From Rhodococcus phenolicus (lineage in GTDB: Bacteria; Actinomycetota; Actinomycetes; Mycobacteriales; Mycobacteriaceae): a DNA stretch of 64,000 nucleotides. Both the position numbers and the translations under genes were made by a program. The number at the start of each line of letters is the position of its first letter. Position 1 is the stretch's first letter. The notes beneath the pieces were generated by a model. That model made no database searches. It was not told the DNA's origin and saw only the letters and a list, made by a program, of their open reading frames with translations. The DNA is taken from NCBI RefSeq assembly GCF_001646785.1, contig NZ_LRRH01000061.1, forward strand, positions 1 through 64,000, given 5' to 3'. Below are positions 36,180-44,694 of the stretch, piece by piece.

Positions 36180-36650
36180 TCACAAACCTTCCTTGACGAG
36201 GCCGGCGTGCCCGCCGCTCGATCCGTAGCCACCTGCACCGCGGGTCGTGTCGTCGAGTTCGTCGACCTCCACGAAGTCCACCAGTTCGACCTTCTGGACG
36301 ACGAGTTGCGCGATGCGATCGCCGCGTCGCAGTTCGATCGACTTCTCGGGATCGTGGTTGATCAGGCAGACCTTGATCTCGCCGCGATATCCGGCGTCGA
36401 CGGTGCCGGGGGTGTTCACGACGGACAGGCCGAACTTCGCGGCCAGGCCGGATCGCGGGTGGATCAGCCCGACGGTGCCGACCGGCAGCGCCACCGCGAT
36501 GCCGGTACCCACCAGCACCCGTCTGCCCGGTTCGATGGTCACGTCGGACGTGGTGCACAGGTCGACGCCGGCGTCACCGGCGTGGGCCCGACGCGGCACG
36601 GGGATCCCGGGGTCGAGGCGACGAAGCGGGACGGCTGGTAGGTCGGTCAC
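36180..36650 (-). CDS. dut: dUTP diphosphatase
   Basis: 156 residues, typical trimeric dUTPase. Five motifs appear: [10 protein letters not shown] (1), [12 protein letters not shown] (2), [17 protein letters not shown] (3, with catalytic Asp and uracil-binding Tyr), [10 protein letters not shown] (4), and [11 protein letters not shown] (5, C-terminal closing arm). It cleaves dUTP to dUMP, keeping uracil out of DNA and feeding thymidylate synthesis. GTG 36650 is the start and DUF3710 follows one base after the stop. Divergent from the DUF3093 gene. Confidence 0.97.
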   Translation of the reverse strand: MTDLPAVPLRRLDPGIPVPRRAHAGDAGVDLCTTSDVTIEPGRRVLVGTGIAVALPVGTVGLIHPRSGLAAKFGLSVVNTPGTVDAGYRGEIKVCLINHDPEKSIELRRGDRIAQLVVQKVELVDFVEVDELDDTTRGAGGYGSSGGHAGLVKEGL

Positions 36651-36691
36651 GTGGACCGAGACTACTCGTGCGGGCGACTACTCTGAACGGC

Positions 36692-37195
36692 GTGTCTGAA
36701 TCATCTCGTCCCGGAGCGGCCGCCGCGAGCGTAACCGGTTCCCCGACCTACTCCGAACGTCTGTGGGTGCCGCTGTGGTGGTGGCCCATCGGCTTCGGTG
36801 TGGCCGCACTGGTCGCCGCCGAGCTCAACATGGCGGCCCCGGGCATGCCCGACTGGCTGCCCTACGCGGTCCTGCTGGTCGTTCCGGTGTGGATCCTGTG
36901 GTGGCTGTCCCGGAAGGAGATCCGGGTGGTCGACGGCGAGCTCGTCGTGGACCGCGCTCACCTGCCGCTCGATCTGATCGCCCGCGGTGTCGCCGTCCCG
37001 GCCAGCGCGAAGAGCGCCGCCATGGGCCGTCAGTTCGACCCGGCCGCGTATCTCTCGCATCGGCCGTGGGTGGGCACCATGGCGCTGGTCGTGCTGGACG
37101 ACCCGGACGACCCGACACCCTATTGGCTGTTCAGCACAAGGCGGCCAGCAGAACTGCTGGCCGCCTTGGGATGTGCGGACACCTCGAAGAGCTGA
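36692..37195 (+). CDS. DUF3093 membrane protein
   Basis: 167 residues from GTG 36692 (GTG 36668 would add eight residues). Two adjacent hydrophobic segments, LWWWPIGFGVAALVAAEL and LPYAVLLVVPVWILWWL, precede a soluble domain with KEIRVVDGELVVDRAHLPL and DDPTPYWLFSTRRPAELLAAL. Family restricted to actinobacteria (Rv2698); function unknown. Bases near its end hold a perfect hairpin, so the gene carries its own terminator-like structure. Converges with the DUF4193 gene. Confidence 0.85.
   Translation: MSESSRPGAAAASVTGSPTYSERLWVPLWWWPIGFGVAALVAAELNMAAPGMPDWLPYAVLLVVPVWILWWLSRKEIRVVDGELVVDRAHLPLDLIARGVAVPASAKSAAMGRQFDPAAYLSHRPWVGTMALVVLDDPDDPTPYWLFSTRRPAELLAALGCADTSKS
37138..37167. terminator. 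Hairpin inside the 3' end of the DUF3093 gene
   Basis: AAGGCGGCCAGCAG (37138-37151) pairs exactly with CTGCTGGCCGCCTT (37154-37167), leaving a two-base gap. It lies in codons for RRPAELLAAL, 28 bases before the stop, between two converging genes. Confidence 0.5.
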
Positions 37196-37254
37196 CACGG
37201 CCGTGGTCTCCCCGGGGACGCGGGCCGTGTCTCCCGCTGTCCCCGGAACTGCCG

Positions 37255-37557
37255 TCAGGCCGCGCAGTCCCTACAGATCAGGACGCCGTTCTCCTCGCTC
37301 GCCAACCGGCTGCGGTGGTGAACCAGGAAGCAGCTCGAGCAGGTGAACTCGTCGGCCTGCTTCGGGACGACGCGCACCGACAGTTCCTCACCGGAGAGGT
37401 CCGCTCCGGGCAGCTCGAACGATTCGGCAGTATCCGATTCGTCGACGTCTACGACCGCGGACTGCGCCTCGTTGCGTCGCGCCTTCAGTTCCTCGAGTGA
37501 GTCCTCCGACACTTCGTCGCTGTCGGTTCGCCTCGGTGCGTCGTAGTCAGTCGCCAT
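37255..37557 (-). CDS. DUF4193 small Cys-motif protein
   Basis: 100 residues. An acidic N-terminal two-thirds ends in EFTCSSCFLVHHRSRLASEENGVLICRDCAA: two CxxC pairs, likely a zinc ribbon, at the very C-terminus. Belongs to DUF4193 (Rv2699c). No enzymatic motif. Its form, acidic and with a terminal zinc site, resembles small transcription or ribosome-associated proteins, but that is inference. Divergent from cei across 378 bases. Confidence 0.88.
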   Translation of the reverse strand: MATDYDAPRRTDSDEVSEDSLEELKARRNEAQSAVVDVDESDTAESFELPGADLSGEELSVRVVPKQADEFTCSSCFLVHHRSRLASEENGVLICRDCAA

Positions 37558-37935
37558 ATCCTCTTACCTCTAGTCCTCGTGCAGGTGCTCTTCCGACGAG
37601 CACTGTTCGTGCTCTCCGGCCTGGGCAACGCCCGACTCTCACGGGAAGTTCCCGCCGGTGGTGTCCCGGTCCCGGACATACCCGGAGCTTCCTTTTCCGA
37701 ACCCTCGTGGCCGCCTCCCTCGACGACCGGGCCGCCGAACAATAGCCGACGGCGGAGCGAATTTCTCAACCGTTTCGCGCGTGTGCACGAATTGACGATC
37801 AATTGTCACCAACGCCACAGCAACTCGAGACATTCCTCGGGTGGTTCACCTCGGCGCGGTGCGCCGATCGGCCCGCCACCGCGGCGACCTCTACAGTGAT
37901 GTCCGCACCGACACCGACACGAGAGGCAGGGCGGC
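37558..37935. other. Divergent intergenic region DUF4193-cei
   Basis: No gene is visible. A TACAGT hexamer at 37892-37897 could be the cei -10 element, 39 bases before its GTG. TTGACGATCAATTGTCA near 37791 contains a small TGAC/GTCA inverted repeat that might be a regulator site. The rest has no clear structure. Confidence 0.35.
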
Positions 37936-38619
37936 GTGGTTTCCCTGATCACCGAGGGCAGCGCGACGGACAAGCGCGGCCGGCCCTTCGTCCGGCGGCG
38001 CAAGGCCCCGGTCGTCGTCCTGTTCGCCATCCTCGCGACGATCATGATCGTCGTGTGGGTCTCGGTGTTCACGTCCTCGGAACCGGTCGCCACCACCGTC
38101 GCATGCAACGCCCCACCGACCGCGGCAACCGAACCGGGCGGTCCCACGCCCGCGCCCCTGGGCGAGACGGTGGACCGTTCGACGCTGCTCGACGTCGAAC
38201 CCGCGCCGGTGGCCGCGACCCGGGTGCGCGTGTTCAACGCCAACGGCGAGCGCGGGCAGGCCACACATGTGGCGGCCCAGCTCGGCGACTACGGTTTCGC
38301 GAGCGCACCGGACGTGCAGGCCGGCAACGACCCGGTCTACGTCGATCAGAACATGCAGTGCCACGGACAGATCCGCTTCGGTGCCGCCGGGCTCGCCGCC
38401 GCGAGCACGGTGTGGCTGGTCGCCCCGTGTGCCGAACTGATCCAGGACACGCGCACCGACGACACCGTCGATCTGGCGCTGGGCACCTACTCGCGGGAGA
38501 TCTCCCCCAACGCCGACGCCGAGGAGGTCCTGCAGGCTCTCCGGGAGGCTGCGGTCGACGGGCAGACCGCTCCGCTGGACATCGACCTGCTCGCGGCGGC
38601 CCGCACCGCCCGCTGCTGA
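37936..38619 (+). CDS. cei: Envelope integrity protein Cei
   Basis: 227 residues from GTG 37936. A basic N-terminus is followed by one membrane segment (about 25-45, VVVLFAILATIMIVVWVSVF), a Pro/Thr-rich linker, and an extracytoplasmic LytR_C-like domain containing VRVFNANGERGQATHVAAQLGDYGF. The paired Cys residues near 58, 142 and 163 may form disulfides. Cei (Rv2700) in mycobacteria is needed for normal envelope permeability and virulence. Converges on suhB with three bases between stops. Confidence 0.88.
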   Translation: MVSLITEGSATDKRGRPFVRRRKAPVVVLFAILATIMIVVWVSVFTSSEPVATTVACNAPPTAATEPGGPTPAPLGETVDRSTLLDVEPAPVAATRVRVFNANGERGQATHVAAQLGDYGFASAPDVQAGNDPVYVDQNMQCHGQIRFGAAGLAAASTVWLVAPCAELIQDTRTDDTVDLALGTYSREISPNADAEEVLQALREAAVDGQTAPLDIDLLAAARTARC

Positions 38620-38622
38620 GCG

Positions 38623-39540
38623 TTACGTCCGTGCGGTCGTGATCGGGCCGTCCGCTCCGATCTCGCTCAGCAACGCCAGGAACCCGTCGGCGATACCCGG
38701 AGCGGCCGCCACGGTGAGCTCCCCACCGGACCCGAACCCGGCGGGCAGCCGGACCGTCGCACCCGCCTCCGCCGCGATCAGCGCGCCGGCCGCCCAGTCC
38801 CACGGGTTCAGCCCGTGCTCGTAGTGGGCGTCGATCCGGCCGGCCGCGACCATGCACAGGTCGAGCGCGGCCGCCCCGATGCGCCGGATGTCGCGGACCC
38901 GAGGTAACAGTTCGGCAACCAGCCGGCCCTGCCGGGCTCTGCGCCCGGCGTCGTACGAGAATCCGGTCGCGACGAGCGCCAGCCCCACCTCGGTGACCGG
39001 GGTGCAACGCAGGAACGAGACGGTGCCGTCCGCGGCCGTGAGCGTCGCTCCGGCACCGAGCGCCGCCGAGTAGGTGTCGCCGGTGGTCACGTCCACGACG
39101 GCCCCGGCGACCGAGCACCCGTCGATCTGGGCGGCCACCGACACTGCGAACGCCGGGATGCCGTACACGAAATTGACCGTGCCGTCGATGGGGTCGACGA
39201 CCCACCGCACCCGATGCGCGCCCACTTCGGAATCGCCGCCGCGTTCCTCGCCGAGGAATCCGTCGCCCGGCCGCAGGTGCGTGAGCCGCCGGCGGATCAG
39301 ATCCTCGCTCTCGGTGTCGGCGACCGTGACGGGATCGGTGTCGGTCGACTTCGTGCGGACCGCACCGGTCTCACCCGTGGGATCCGTCCCGAACAGCTCG
39401 GGCCTGCGGGCACGGACGTGTGCGGCGGCTTCCGTCGCGACCGCCACCGCCACTGTGCGCAGCGCGTCGCGATCGTCGGGTGCGGCCGGGACGGCGTCGT
39501 CGAGTCCCCGGGAAGCGCCGAGTCGCTGGAATTCGCTCAC
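38623..39540 (-). CDS. suhB: Inositol-1-monophosphatase SuhB
   Basis: 305 residues. Metal sites are visible: TDTDPVTVADTESE with the first acidic pair, GEERGG, the WVVDPIDGTVNFVYGIP signature, and the C-terminal NPWDWAAGALIAAEAG. It removes phosphate from myo-inositol-1-phosphate, supplying inositol for phosphatidylinositol, mannosides and mycothiol. GTG 39540 is the start. Other substrates such as fructose-1,6-bisphosphate are possible in this family. Matches Rv2701c. Confidence 0.94.
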   Translation of the reverse strand: MSEFQRLGASRGLDDAVPAAPDDRDALRTVAVAVATEAAAHVRARRPELFGTDPTGETGAVRTKSTDTDPVTVADTESEDLIRRRLTHLRPGDGFLGEERGGDSEVGAHRVRWVVDPIDGTVNFVYGIPAFAVSVAAQIDGCSVAGAVVDVTTGDTYSAALGAGATLTAADGTVSFLRCTPVTEVGLALVATGFSYDAGRRARQGRLVAELLPRVRDIRRIGAAALDLCMVAAGRIDAHYEHGLNPWDWAAGALIAAEAGATVRLPAGFGSGGELTVAAAPGIADGFLALLSEIGADGPITTART

Positions 39541-39652
39541 CCGCCCATCCGAACACACGCCACGCCTGCGCACCACTCACCTCCCCGCCCGGTTCGCACT
39601 AGTGTGACGGCACGAGCGACCCCCGACCCCATCGACGACAGGGAGTTACGAG

Positions 39653-40429
39653 ATGACGCAGGAAACCCGCCCCGATTCGGCGAATCTCGGATTCGGCATC
39701 GACATCGGCGGAAGCGGCGTCAAAGGTGGCGTCGTCGACCTGTCCACCGGGCAGTTGGTGGGTGACCGCATCAAGATCCTCACTCCGCAGCCGTCCACAC
39801 CCGCTGCCGTCGCCGAGACGGTCGCGCAGATCGTCGCCGAGGCCGGCTGGGCGGGACCCGTCGGCCTGACACTGCCGAGCGTGGTGACCGGCGGTATCGC
39901 CCGGACGGCCGCGAACATCGACCCGACGTGGATCGGGACCGACGCGCGCGCACTGTTCTCGGCGGCGCTCGGGGGGCGCGAGGTGACGGTCCTGAACGAC
40001 GCGGATGCCGCCGGCATCGCCGAGGACCGCTTCGGGGCAGCGAGAAATGTGCGTGGTGTCGTCGTCCTGCTGACGTTCGGTACGGGTATCGGTTCGGCGG
40101 TGCTGAACAACGGAGTGCTGCTGCCGAACACCGAGTTCGGTCACATGGAGGTCGACGGCAAGGAAGCCGAGCACCGCGCGGCGTCGAAGGTGAAGGAGGA
40201 CCGGGACTGGTCCTACAAGCGGTGGTCCGAGGAGGTCTCCCGGGTGCTGTCGCGGTTCGAGGCGCTGTTGTGGCCGGACCTGTTCGTCGTGGGCGGCGGG
40301 ATCAGCCGCAAGGGCGACAAGTGGATTCCGCTGCTGACGAACGTCACGCCGGTCGTCGCGGCCGAACTGCGCAACACCGCCGGCATCGCCGGAGCCGCCT
40401 ACGCTGCGGAAACCGGCATCACTCCCTGA
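39653..40429 (+). CDS. ppgK: Polyphosphate glucokinase
   Basis: 258 residues, ROK/actin-type fold. The phosphate-1 motif GFGIDIGGSGVKGGVVD is at the N-terminus; catalytic Asp lies in NDADAAG; LLTFGTGIGSAVLNNG is phosphate-2; LFVVGGGISRKGDKW is the adenosine site. It phosphorylates glucose from polyphosphate or ATP. It precedes sigA, the same pair as Rv2702-Rv2703. Confidence 0.96.
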   Translation: MTQETRPDSANLGFGIDIGGSGVKGGVVDLSTGQLVGDRIKILTPQPSTPAAVAETVAQIVAEAGWAGPVGLTLPSVVTGGIARTAANIDPTWIGTDARALFSAALGGREVTVLNDADAAGIAEDRFGAARNVRGVVVLLTFGTGIGSAVLNNGVLLPNTEFGHMEVDGKEAEHRAASKVKEDRDWSYKRWSEEVSRVLSRFEALLWPDLFVVGGGISRKGDKWIPLLTNVTPVVAAELRNTAGIAGAAYAAETGITP

Positions 40430-40459
40430 GTCCGGCACATCGATCGTCACGGCGATCGT

Positions 40460-40465
40460 TACAAT
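40460..40465 (+). promoter_or_regulatory. Candidate sigA -10 element
   Basis: TACAAT at 40460-40465, 100 bases before the sigA GTG, matches the TANNNT consensus well. No convincing -35 hexamer is seen 17-18 bases upstream. Confidence 0.45.
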
Positions 40466-40564
40466 GGTGCACAGCCGGCCGTGAACCCGGCCCGATCCCG
40501 AAAGACCTCTCCGCCGGAGCCACTCTGGCGCGACGCCGCACTACCTCGTCACGAAAGGGCGTAC

Positions 40565-41944
40565 GTGGCAGCCACCGACATCCACACCGCTGATTCTCCC
40601 GCCGAATCGGCACCCGTCGCGGACGCCGCGGGCACCGCCGCGGACCCTGCGACCGGTACCGCGCCCGCCACGAAGCGGCCGGCCAAGAAGGCCGCGGCGA
40701 AGAAGGCACCCGCGAAGAAGGCCGCAGCCAAGAAGGCACCCGCGAAGAAGGCCGCGAAGAAGACCACCGCCAAGAAGGCCGCGGCGAAGAAGGCGACGAA
40801 GGGCGCCGGCGAAGACGACTTCGACGGCGACGACACCCAGCTCGAAGACCTCGACATCGGTGACGAGGACCTCGCGGGCACCGAAGAGGTCGTGGTCGAG
40901 GACGAGGACCCCGAGGCCGAAGCCGACGAGCCCAGCGAGAAGGACAAGGCGTCCGGCGACTTCGTGTGGGACGAGGAGGAGTCCGAGGCCCTGCGGCAGG
41001 CCCGCAAGGATGCCGAGCTCACCGCGTCCGCCGACTCGGTGCGTGCCTACCTCAAGCAGATCGGCAAGGTCGCGCTGCTCAACGCCGAGGAGGAGGTCGA
41101 GCTCGCCAAGCGCATCGAGGCGGGTCTGTACGCGACCTTCCGGATGCAGGAGTTCGCCGCGAAGGGCGAGAAGCTCCCGGTGGCCCAGCGCCGCGACATG
41201 AACTGGATCTGCCGCGACGGAAACCGCGCGAAGAACCATCTGCTCGAGGCGAACCTGCGTCTGGTCGTCTCGCTCGCGAAGCGCTACACCGGCCGCGGCA
41301 TGGCGTTCCTGGATCTCATCCAGGAGGGCAACCTCGGTCTGATCCGTGCGGTCGAGAAGTTCGACTACACGAAGGGCTACAAGTTCTCCACCTACGCGAC
41401 ATGGTGGATCCGCCAGGCCATCACCCGCGCGATGGCCGACCAGGCCCGCACCATCCGTATTCCGGTGCACATGGTCGAGGTCATCAACAAGCTCGGCCGT
41501 ATCCAGCGCGAGCTGCTCCAGGACCTGGGTCGCGAACCCACGCCGGAGGAACTCGCCAAGGAAATGGACATCACGCCGGAGAAGGTGCTGGAGATCCAGC
41601 AGTACGCGCGTGAACCCATCTCGCTGGATCAGACGATCGGCGACGAGGGCGACAGCCAGCTCGGCGACTTCATCGAGGACTCCGAGGCCGTCGTGGCGGT
41701 CGATGCCGTGTCCTTCACCCTGCTGCAGGACCAGTTGCAGTCGGTGCTCGAGACGTTGTCCGAGCGCGAGGCCGGTGTCGTGCGGCTGCGGTTCGGTCTC
41801 ACCGACGGCCAGCCCCGCACGCTCGACGAGATCGGCCAGGTCTACGGCGTCACGCGTGAACGCATCCGCCAGATCGAGTCGAAGACGATGTCGAAGCTGC
41901 GGCACCCGTCGCGCTCGCAGGTGCTGCGCGACTACCTCGACTAG
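40565..41944 (+). CDS. sigA: Principal sigma factor SigA
   Basis: 459 residues from GTG 40565, with AAAGGG just upstream. The N-terminus holds a Lys/Ala-rich repeat (37-79) and an acidic stretch (81-135), then regions 1.2 to 4.2: [16 protein letters not shown] (1.2), [38 protein letters not shown] with the [19 protein letters not shown] promoter-melting segment (2), and a C-terminal helix-turn-helix [20 protein letters not shown] (4.2). It directs RNA polymerase to most promoters in growing cells. A hairpin follows the stop. Confidence 0.98.
   Translation: MAATDIHTADSPAESAPVADAAGTAADPATGTAPATKRPAKKAAAKKAPAKKAAAKKAPAKKAAKKTTAKKAAAKKATKGAGEDDFDGDDTQLEDLDIGDEDLAGTEEVVVEDEDPEAEADEPSEKDKASGDFVWDEEESEALRQARKDAELTASADSVRAYLKQIGKVALLNAEEEVELAKRIEAGLYATFRMQEFAAKGEKLPVAQRRDMNWICRDGNRAKNHLLEANLRLVVSLAKRYTGRGMAFLDLIQEGNLGLIRAVEKFDYTKGYKFSTYATWWIRQAITRAMADQARTIRIPVHMVEVINKLGRIQRELLQDLGREPTPEELAKEMDITPEKVLEIQQYAREPISLDQTIGDEGDSQLGDFIEDSEAVVAVDAVSFTLLQDQLQSVLETLSEREAGVVRLRFGLTDGQPRTLDEIGQVYGVTRERIRQIESKTMSKLRHPSRSQVLRDYLD
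40673..40801 (+). repeat. Lys-Ala codon repeats in sigA
   Basis: Units of the type AAGAAGGC(A/C)-(C/G)CCGCG recur with slight changes and encode KKA(A/P) repeats at residues 37-79 of SigA. The length of this tract could vary between strains. Confidence 0.8.
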
Positions 41945-41962
41945 AGGTTTCCGTTCCGGAAT

Positions 41963-41998
41963 GCGGTCAGGGCCACCCGACAGGGTGGTCCTGACCGC
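41963..41998. terminator. Terminator after sigA
   Basis: GCGGTCAGGGCCACCC (41963-41978) pairs with GGGTGGTCCTGACCGC (41983-41998), including one G-T pair, with a GACA loop. It sits between the converging sigA and khtU genes and can serve both. Confidence 0.85.
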
Positions 41999-42010
41999 GT
42001 TCGGGGGTGG

Positions 42011-43219
42011 TCAGAGGAGATCCGGCTCGGTGCCGGGTGATGTGGCCGGCTGCCCGGACCTGCGGCTGGTGAGGGCGCGCATCAGGGGTTCGACGACGCG
42101 TGCCGCGACCGGACCGAGCACCGCCGTGATCATCACGTACGCGGAGGCGATCGCGGCGAGTTTGCTGTCGACCTGACCGGACGCGACGCCCAAACCCGCG
42201 ATCACGATGGAGAACTCGCCGCGTGCGATGAGCGCGGTGCCCGCGCGGGCCCGGCCCATGACGGCGATGCCGTGCTGTCGGGCGGCGATCCACCCGGTGG
42301 CGAGTTTGGTGAGCGAGGTGACCACGGCCAGCAGGATCGCCCACCCGAGGACCGGTGGGATCGCGGTCGGATCGGTGTTGAGCCCGAAGAACACGAAGAA
42401 GATCGCGGCGAACAGGTCGCGCAACGGTTCGAGGACCCGCGACGCATTGTGTGCGGTGGAACCGGAGATGGCGATCCCCAGCAGGAACGCGCCGACTGCG
42501 GCCGAGACCTGCAGCGCCGAGGCGATCCCCGCGACGAGCAGTGCCGCACCGAGCAGCTTGAGCAGCAGTGTTTCCCGGTCGGGGCTGTCGAGAACCAGCG
42601 AGACGTAGCGGCCGTATCTCAGGACCAGCACGAGGACGACGGTGACCAGTCCGAGCGAGATCGCGACCGCCTCGAGGCCGCCGAGCAGGCTGACACCGGC
42701 GAGGATCGCGGTGAGGATCGGCAGGTACACGGCCATGGCGAGATCCTCGAAGACGAGGATCGACAACACGATCGGGGTTTCCCGGTTACCGAGCCGTCCG
42801 AGGTCGTCGAGGACTTTCGCGATGATGCCGGACGAGGAGATGTAGGTGACGCCCGCGAGCACGAACGCGCCGATCGGACCCAGCCCGAGCATCAGCGCGA
42901 GGACGGCGCCCGGGGTCGCGTTGAGGACGAGGTCGATGATTCCGGCGGTACGGGAGCGGCGGAGGCCGGTGACCAGTTCGCTGGCGGTGTATTCGAGTCC
43001 GAGCAGCAGCAGGAGCAGCACGACGCCGATCTCGCTGGCAAGGTGACTGAATTCGCTGATGTCCCCGAGCTGGATGAATCCCCCGTTGCCGAAGCACAGC
43101 CCGCCGATCAGATAGAACGGGATCGGGGACATGCCGAATCTGGCGGCGACACGCCCGAGAACTCCGAGCGCGAAGAAGACCGCACCCAGTTCGATGAGTG
43201 CGAGGTTGGTCGAATTCAT
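42011..43219 (-). CDS. khtU: CPA2 K+/H+ antiporter, KhtU/KefB-like
   Basis: 402 residues, about 12 membrane segments, ending without a large nucleotide-binding tail. Family stretches include GMSPIPFYLIGGLCFG, LLLLLLGLEYTASEL, and SILVFEDLAMAVYLPIL with the acidic residue expected in the ion path. The regulatory subunit is encoded nine bases upstream on the same strand, so this resembles the KhtTU pair, which expels K+ in exchange for H+. It is the second potassium module of the window. Cation specificity is inferred. Confidence 0.87.
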   Translation of the reverse strand: MNSTNLALIELGAVFFALGVLGRVAARFGMSPIPFYLIGGLCFGNGGFIQLGDISEFSHLASEIGVVLLLLLLGLEYTASELVTGLRRSRTAGIIDLVLNATPGAVLALMLGLGPIGAFVLAGVTYISSSGIIAKVLDDLGRLGNRETPIVLSILVFEDLAMAVYLPILTAILAGVSLLGGLEAVAISLGLVTVVLVLVLRYGRYVSLVLDSPDRETLLLKLLGAALLVAGIASALQVSAAVGAFLLGIAISGSTAHNASRVLEPLRDLFAAIFFVFFGLNTDPTAIPPVLGWAILLAVVTSLTKLATGWIAARQHGIAVMGRARAGTALIARGEFSIVIAGLGVASGQVDSKLAAIASAYVMITAVLGPVAARVVEPLMRALTSRRSGQPATSPGTEPDLL

Positions 43220-43228
43220 GCGGTCGGA

Positions 43229-43711
43229 TCAGCCGTTCCGCAGGATCTTGGCGGCGGCGTCGAGGCCGTCGACGGTGCCGACCGCCACGAGAATGTCACC
43301 TCCGGTGAGGACGTAGTCGGGTTTCGGGGACGGCGCCACCTGACCTGCGCGCATCACTGCGACGACCGAGACGCCGGTGCGGGTGCGCAGCGCGGTGTCG
43401 CCCAGGACGCTGCCGTCGAAACGCGAACCTTCGTGGACGTGGAGCTGGCGCGTGATGATCCCGGGCAGATCCCGGTGGTCCTCCTGGAGCTGGGCGACGA
43501 GCTGCGGTGCGCCGAGCAGATTGCTCAGCGTCGCTGCCTCCTCGACGGTCAGCGGCAGGGAGGCGGCGCACGCGTCGGGGTCGTCGGCCTTGGAGATGAT
43601 CAGGTCGGAATGGCCGTCCCGGTGGGTGATGACCCCGATCCGGCGCCCCGACGCCAGCACGAAATCCTTGCGTACCCCGATACCCGGAAGTGGCGTCACA
43701 TCGACGTTCAT
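43229..43711 (-). CDS. khtT: Antiporter regulatory subunit KhtT
   Basis: 160 residues. The N-terminal half, MNVDVTPLPGIGVRKDFVLASGRRIGVITHRDG, is typical of cation:proton antiporter regulatory subunits. The C-terminal half is a TrkA_C (RCK_C) domain: LGDTALRTRTGVSVVAVMRAGQ, VLTGGDILVAVGTVDGLDA. In Bacillus KhtT, the RCK_C domain binds c-di-AMP; whether this one does is not readable. ATG 43711 gives the standard N-terminus. First gene of the khtT-khtU operon. Confidence 0.88.
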   Translation of the reverse strand: MNVDVTPLPGIGVRKDFVLASGRRIGVITHRDGHSDLIISKADDPDACAASLPLTVEEAATLSNLLGAPQLVAQLQEDHRDLPGIITRQLHVHEGSRFDGSVLGDTALRTRTGVSVVAVMRAGQVAPSPKPDYVLTGGDILVAVGTVDGLDAAAKILRNG

Positions 43712-43818
43712 CCCGCAAGAGTAGGACTGTGCGGCCACCGTCGGCAGCCCGGGTTCACACCTGTCCGGATTGCCTGGTTATTCGCGGGCACCGGGGAATT
43801 CGGTGGATGCCCGGCGAT

Positions 43819-44163
43819 TCACAGGGCGGTGAACCGTCCGTCGGCGTCCGGCTCGTACGGGGTCACGTCCACGACCGCCTCGACGGGCAGCGGACCGTAC
43901 AGATGCGGGAAGCGCATCGATTCCGGATCGCCGGGCACACCGGGTTCGTATCGCACGGGATCCGGCAGCCGTTCCGGTGCGACGTGGAGCAGGACCAGAT
44001 CGCGGCGGCCGGCGTACAAGCGGTTCGCCGGCAGATGGACCTGCTCCGGCGTGGACAGGTGGACGAACCCCACGTCCGCCAGCGAGGCCGGAGTCATCGC
44101 CCCGTCCCGCTGTGCCGCCGTCCAGTCGTCCCGGCCGCAGATGTGCAGCAGACTCCCGGTCAC
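43819..44163 (-). CDS. DUF952 family protein
   Basis: 114 residues from GTG 44163, preceded by AGGAG. The family pattern is seen: LLHICGRDDWTAAQRDG at the start, FVHLSTPEQVHLPANRLYAG, and PHLYGPLPVEAVVDVTPYEPD at the end. These proteins resemble glutathione-transferase-like or unknown folds, with no confirmed activity. No partner gene is adjacent. Confident in the family, not in a function. Confidence 0.85.
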   Translation of the reverse strand: MTGSLLHICGRDDWTAAQRDGAMTPASLADVGFVHLSTPEQVHLPANRLYAGRRDLVLLHVAPERLPDPVRYEPGVPGDPESMRFPHLYGPLPVEAVVDVTPYEPDADGRFTAL

Positions 44164-44381
44164 CGATACTCCTCCCGCTGCGCTGTGAGCGAACAAACAC
44201 TCGGTATATGTCCACGTCCCGGCGTTTCCGCTGCCCATACGTGAAACACACCACGATCCGGCGCCGACGGGAACAACACATGAACGCACAACGTCTGTCA
44301 GAGTAGATCTACCGCGCCACCCCCGGTGCGGCGGACCAGACCCCAGGCGACCGTAGTGGTGGTGGCCAGTTTGGAGGAGTC

Positions 44382-44582
44382 ATGCCCGGTACCTTGACCA
44401 GCCCGAAGTTGACCGCTGCCGACCGGTGCGACCGGTGCAGCGCCGCTGCTCGCGTCCGCGCCGTTCTGGCCACCGGTGGTGAGCTGTTGTTCTGCGGCCA
44501 CCACGCCAAGGAACACACCGACCGGCTCCGCGAGATGGGCGCCACGATCCTCACCGAGGACGACGCCACCGCCACCGTCTGA
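44382..44582 (+). CDS. DUF7455-type small Cys/His protein
   Basis: 66 residues. RCDRCSAAARVRAVLATGGELLFCGHHAKEHTDRL contains CxxC and CGHH, a likely zinc-binding finger, followed by a short acidic tail. GGAGGAG lies just before ATG 44382. Common and highly conserved near sigA/sigB in mycolate-bearing actinobacteria, function unknown. Ends before a strong bidirectional hairpin. Confidence 0.85.
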   Translation: MPGTLTSPKLTAADRCDRCSAAARVRAVLATGGELLFCGHHAKEHTDRLREMGATILTEDDATATV

Positions 44583-44620
44583 TCCGCCGTCCGGAGCCGC
44601 ACGGCTTCCGAACCCGACCC

Positions 44621-44653
44621 GAAGCGGGCACCCACACCGTGGGTGCCCGCTTC
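44621..44653. terminator. Bidirectional terminator
   Basis: GAAGCGGGCACCCAC (44621-44635) and GTGGGTGCCCGCTTC (44639-44653) form a 15-bp perfect stem with a three-base loop, between converging genes, followed by GTCGTT. Confidence 0.88.
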
Positions 44654-44694
44654 GTCGTTCGCGGAGGGTGCCGACCGGTCCGACGGTCGCCCGA

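Noticed and set aside
40673-40801. CRISPR- or satellite-like repeats
   Set aside because: The repeated bases are codons for Lys/Ala in the SigA N-terminus and are not spaced by unique spacers.
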